Assembly (NCBI GenBank): GCA_049696015.1
Contig: JBAVTG010000259.1
Span: 1 to 6,171 of the forward strand
Reading direction: 5' to 3'
Source: JANMEX01 sp049696015
GTDB lineage: Bacteria > Pseudomonadota > Alphaproteobacteria > Rhizobiales > Rhizobiaceae
Length of the DNA stretch: 6,171 nucleotides
This document shows, in pieces, positions 5,324-6,171 of the stretch. The first letter of the stretch is position 1, and every line of letters starts with the position of its first letter. A program made the translations under genes and the position numbers. Under the pieces are notes generated by a model. It did not search any database, was not told the origin of the DNA, and saw nothing but the letters and a program-made list of their open reading frames with translations.

Positions 5324-6171
5324 TTACGCGAAAAACTGCCGGGCTTTTTCCAAAGCCTGCGCCAAAACGTCGATTTCAGCCTTGGTATTATACATGCCAA
5401 ATGAGGCACGGCACGTCGACGTGACACCAAAGCGCTGCATCAGCGGCTGGGCGCAATGGGTGCCTGCCCGAACCGCAACGCCCGAACGGTCGATCACCAT
5501 CGACACATCATGGGCATGAATGCCCTTCAGTTCAAACGAGACAATCGCGCCTTTGCCCGGCGCATTGCCAAATATGCGCAGGGAATTTATCTTGGAAAGC
5601 TCCGCATGGGCATAGTCTCGCAAGGATTCTTCATGAGCAGCAATGCGCTCGCGACCGATTGAATCCATGTAGTTGAGCGCGGCGCCAAGCCCGATCGCCT
5701 CGGCAATCGGCGGCGTGCCTGCTTCAAACCGGTGCGGCGCTTCGCCATAGGTGACATTTTCCATCGTCACATCACGTATCATCTCGCCGCCGCCAAGGAA
5801 CGGACGCATCGAGTTGAGCAGCTCCTGCTTGCCATAGAGAGCACCAATACCGGTCGGCCCATAGAGCTTATGGCCGGTCATCACGTAAAAATCAGCGTCC
5901 AAATCCTGCACATCAACCGGCATATGCACTGCAGCCTGTGAGCCATCAACCAGCACCTTGATGCCGCGCTCATGGGCAATGCGGATCATTTCCTTGACCG
6001 GAACCACCGTGCCAAGCGCATTCGACATATGGGTGATCGCGACGAGCTTGGTGCGCGGTGTCAGGCATTTGATGAAATCATCGATGTGCAGCACGCCGTC
6101 ATCGTCAATCGGTATCCAGACGAGCTTTGCGCCCTGCCGCTCGCGGATGAAATGCCAGGGTACAATGTTGG
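5324..6171 (-). CDS. sufS: SufS-type cysteine desulfurase, 5' end outside window
   Basis: The last 281 codons of a pyridoxal-phosphate enzyme that removes sulfur from L-cysteine, leaving alanine and an enzyme persulfide for iron-sulfur cluster assembly. The reading frame stays open to the right edge: it begins NIVPWHFIRERQGAKLVW, the usual SufS segment, so a GTG at 6094 is internal and not the start. Motifs include THMSNALGTV, the cofactor-site segment LVDGSQAAVH, the Schiff-base lysine in TGHKLYGPTG (codon 5869-5867), and the sulfur-accepting cysteine in RAGTHCAQP (codon 5455-5453), followed by CRASFGMYNT. The RxGxHCxxP form marks a group II (SufS/CsdA) enzyme. A full protein would be about 410 residues, so about 130 are missing. 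The TAA stop lies within the ribosome binding site of the next gene. Confidence 0.95.
   Translation of the reverse strand, partial: NIVPWHFIRERQGAKLVWIPIDDDGVLHIDDFIKCLTPRTKLVAITHMSNALGTVVPVKEMIRIAHERGIKVLVDGSQAAVHMPVDVQDLDADFYVMTGHKLYGPTGIGALYGKQELLNSMRPFLGGGEMIRDVTMENVTYGEAPHRFEAGTPPIAEAIGLGAALNYMDSIGRERIAAHEESLRDYAHAELSKINSLRIFGNAPGKGAIVSFELKGIHAHDVSMVIDRSGVAVRAGTHCAQPLMQRFGVTSTCRASFGMYNTKAEIDVLAQALEKARQFFA

Noticed and set aside
6092..6094. GTG as the start of the cysteine desulfurase
   Set aside because: The frame remains open to the window edge and encodes the conserved NIVPWHFIRERQGA segment upstream of this codon.

Overview
The window looks like ordinary chromosomal DNA from an alphaproteobacterium, most likely of the order Hyphomicrobiales (Rhizobiales; Brucella, Ochrobactrum, Phyllobacterium or Mesorhizobium-like). 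This rests on the moderately high G+C, the character of the NAD kinase and RhlE-type helicase proteins, and the gene order sufS - DUF59 (sufT-like) - sufA. The genus is my inference; no database search was possible. I see no insertion sequence, prophage, CRISPR array, toxin-antitoxin pair or other mobile or defence element.

Layout. (1) Positions 1-1374, minus strand: the start of a sugar-phosphate isomerase/epimerase-type TIM-barrel gene, cut by the left edge, lies downstream of a ribokinase-like PfkB sugar kinase. A 265-bp, comparatively A+T-rich gap with several inverted repeats separates them. (2) Positions 1458-1533, minus strand: tRNA-Thr(UGU) with encoded CCA. (3) Positions 1650-2414, plus strand: nadK, divergent from the tRNA, with a strong dyad over its probable -10 region and next to its ribosome binding site. 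(4) Positions 2578-4152, plus strand: an RhlE-type DEAD-box RNA helicase with a basic tail. (5) Positions 4155-6171, minus strand: the 3' part of a SUF iron-sulfur operon in the order sufS (cut by the right edge), sufT-like, sufA, then a small TfoX N-terminal-domain gene. The helicase and the TfoX gene converge with only 2 bp between their stop codons.

How the genes work together. SufS draws sulfur from cysteine, the MIP18/SufT-like protein is linked to cluster maturation, and SufA is an A-type carrier that passes clusters to apoproteins. The TfoX-domain gene starts 5 bp after sufA and is probably co-transcribed with it. The sugar kinase and isomerase probably belong to one carbohydrate catabolic locus. 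nadK makes NADP and the helicase remodels RNA; both look like independent housekeeping genes. The points most worth a second look are non-coding: the dyad at the nadK promoter, a perfect 16-bp palindrome between tRNA-Thr and the sugar kinase, and the inverted repeats ahead of the isomerase gene. No convincing new multi-gene system is present.
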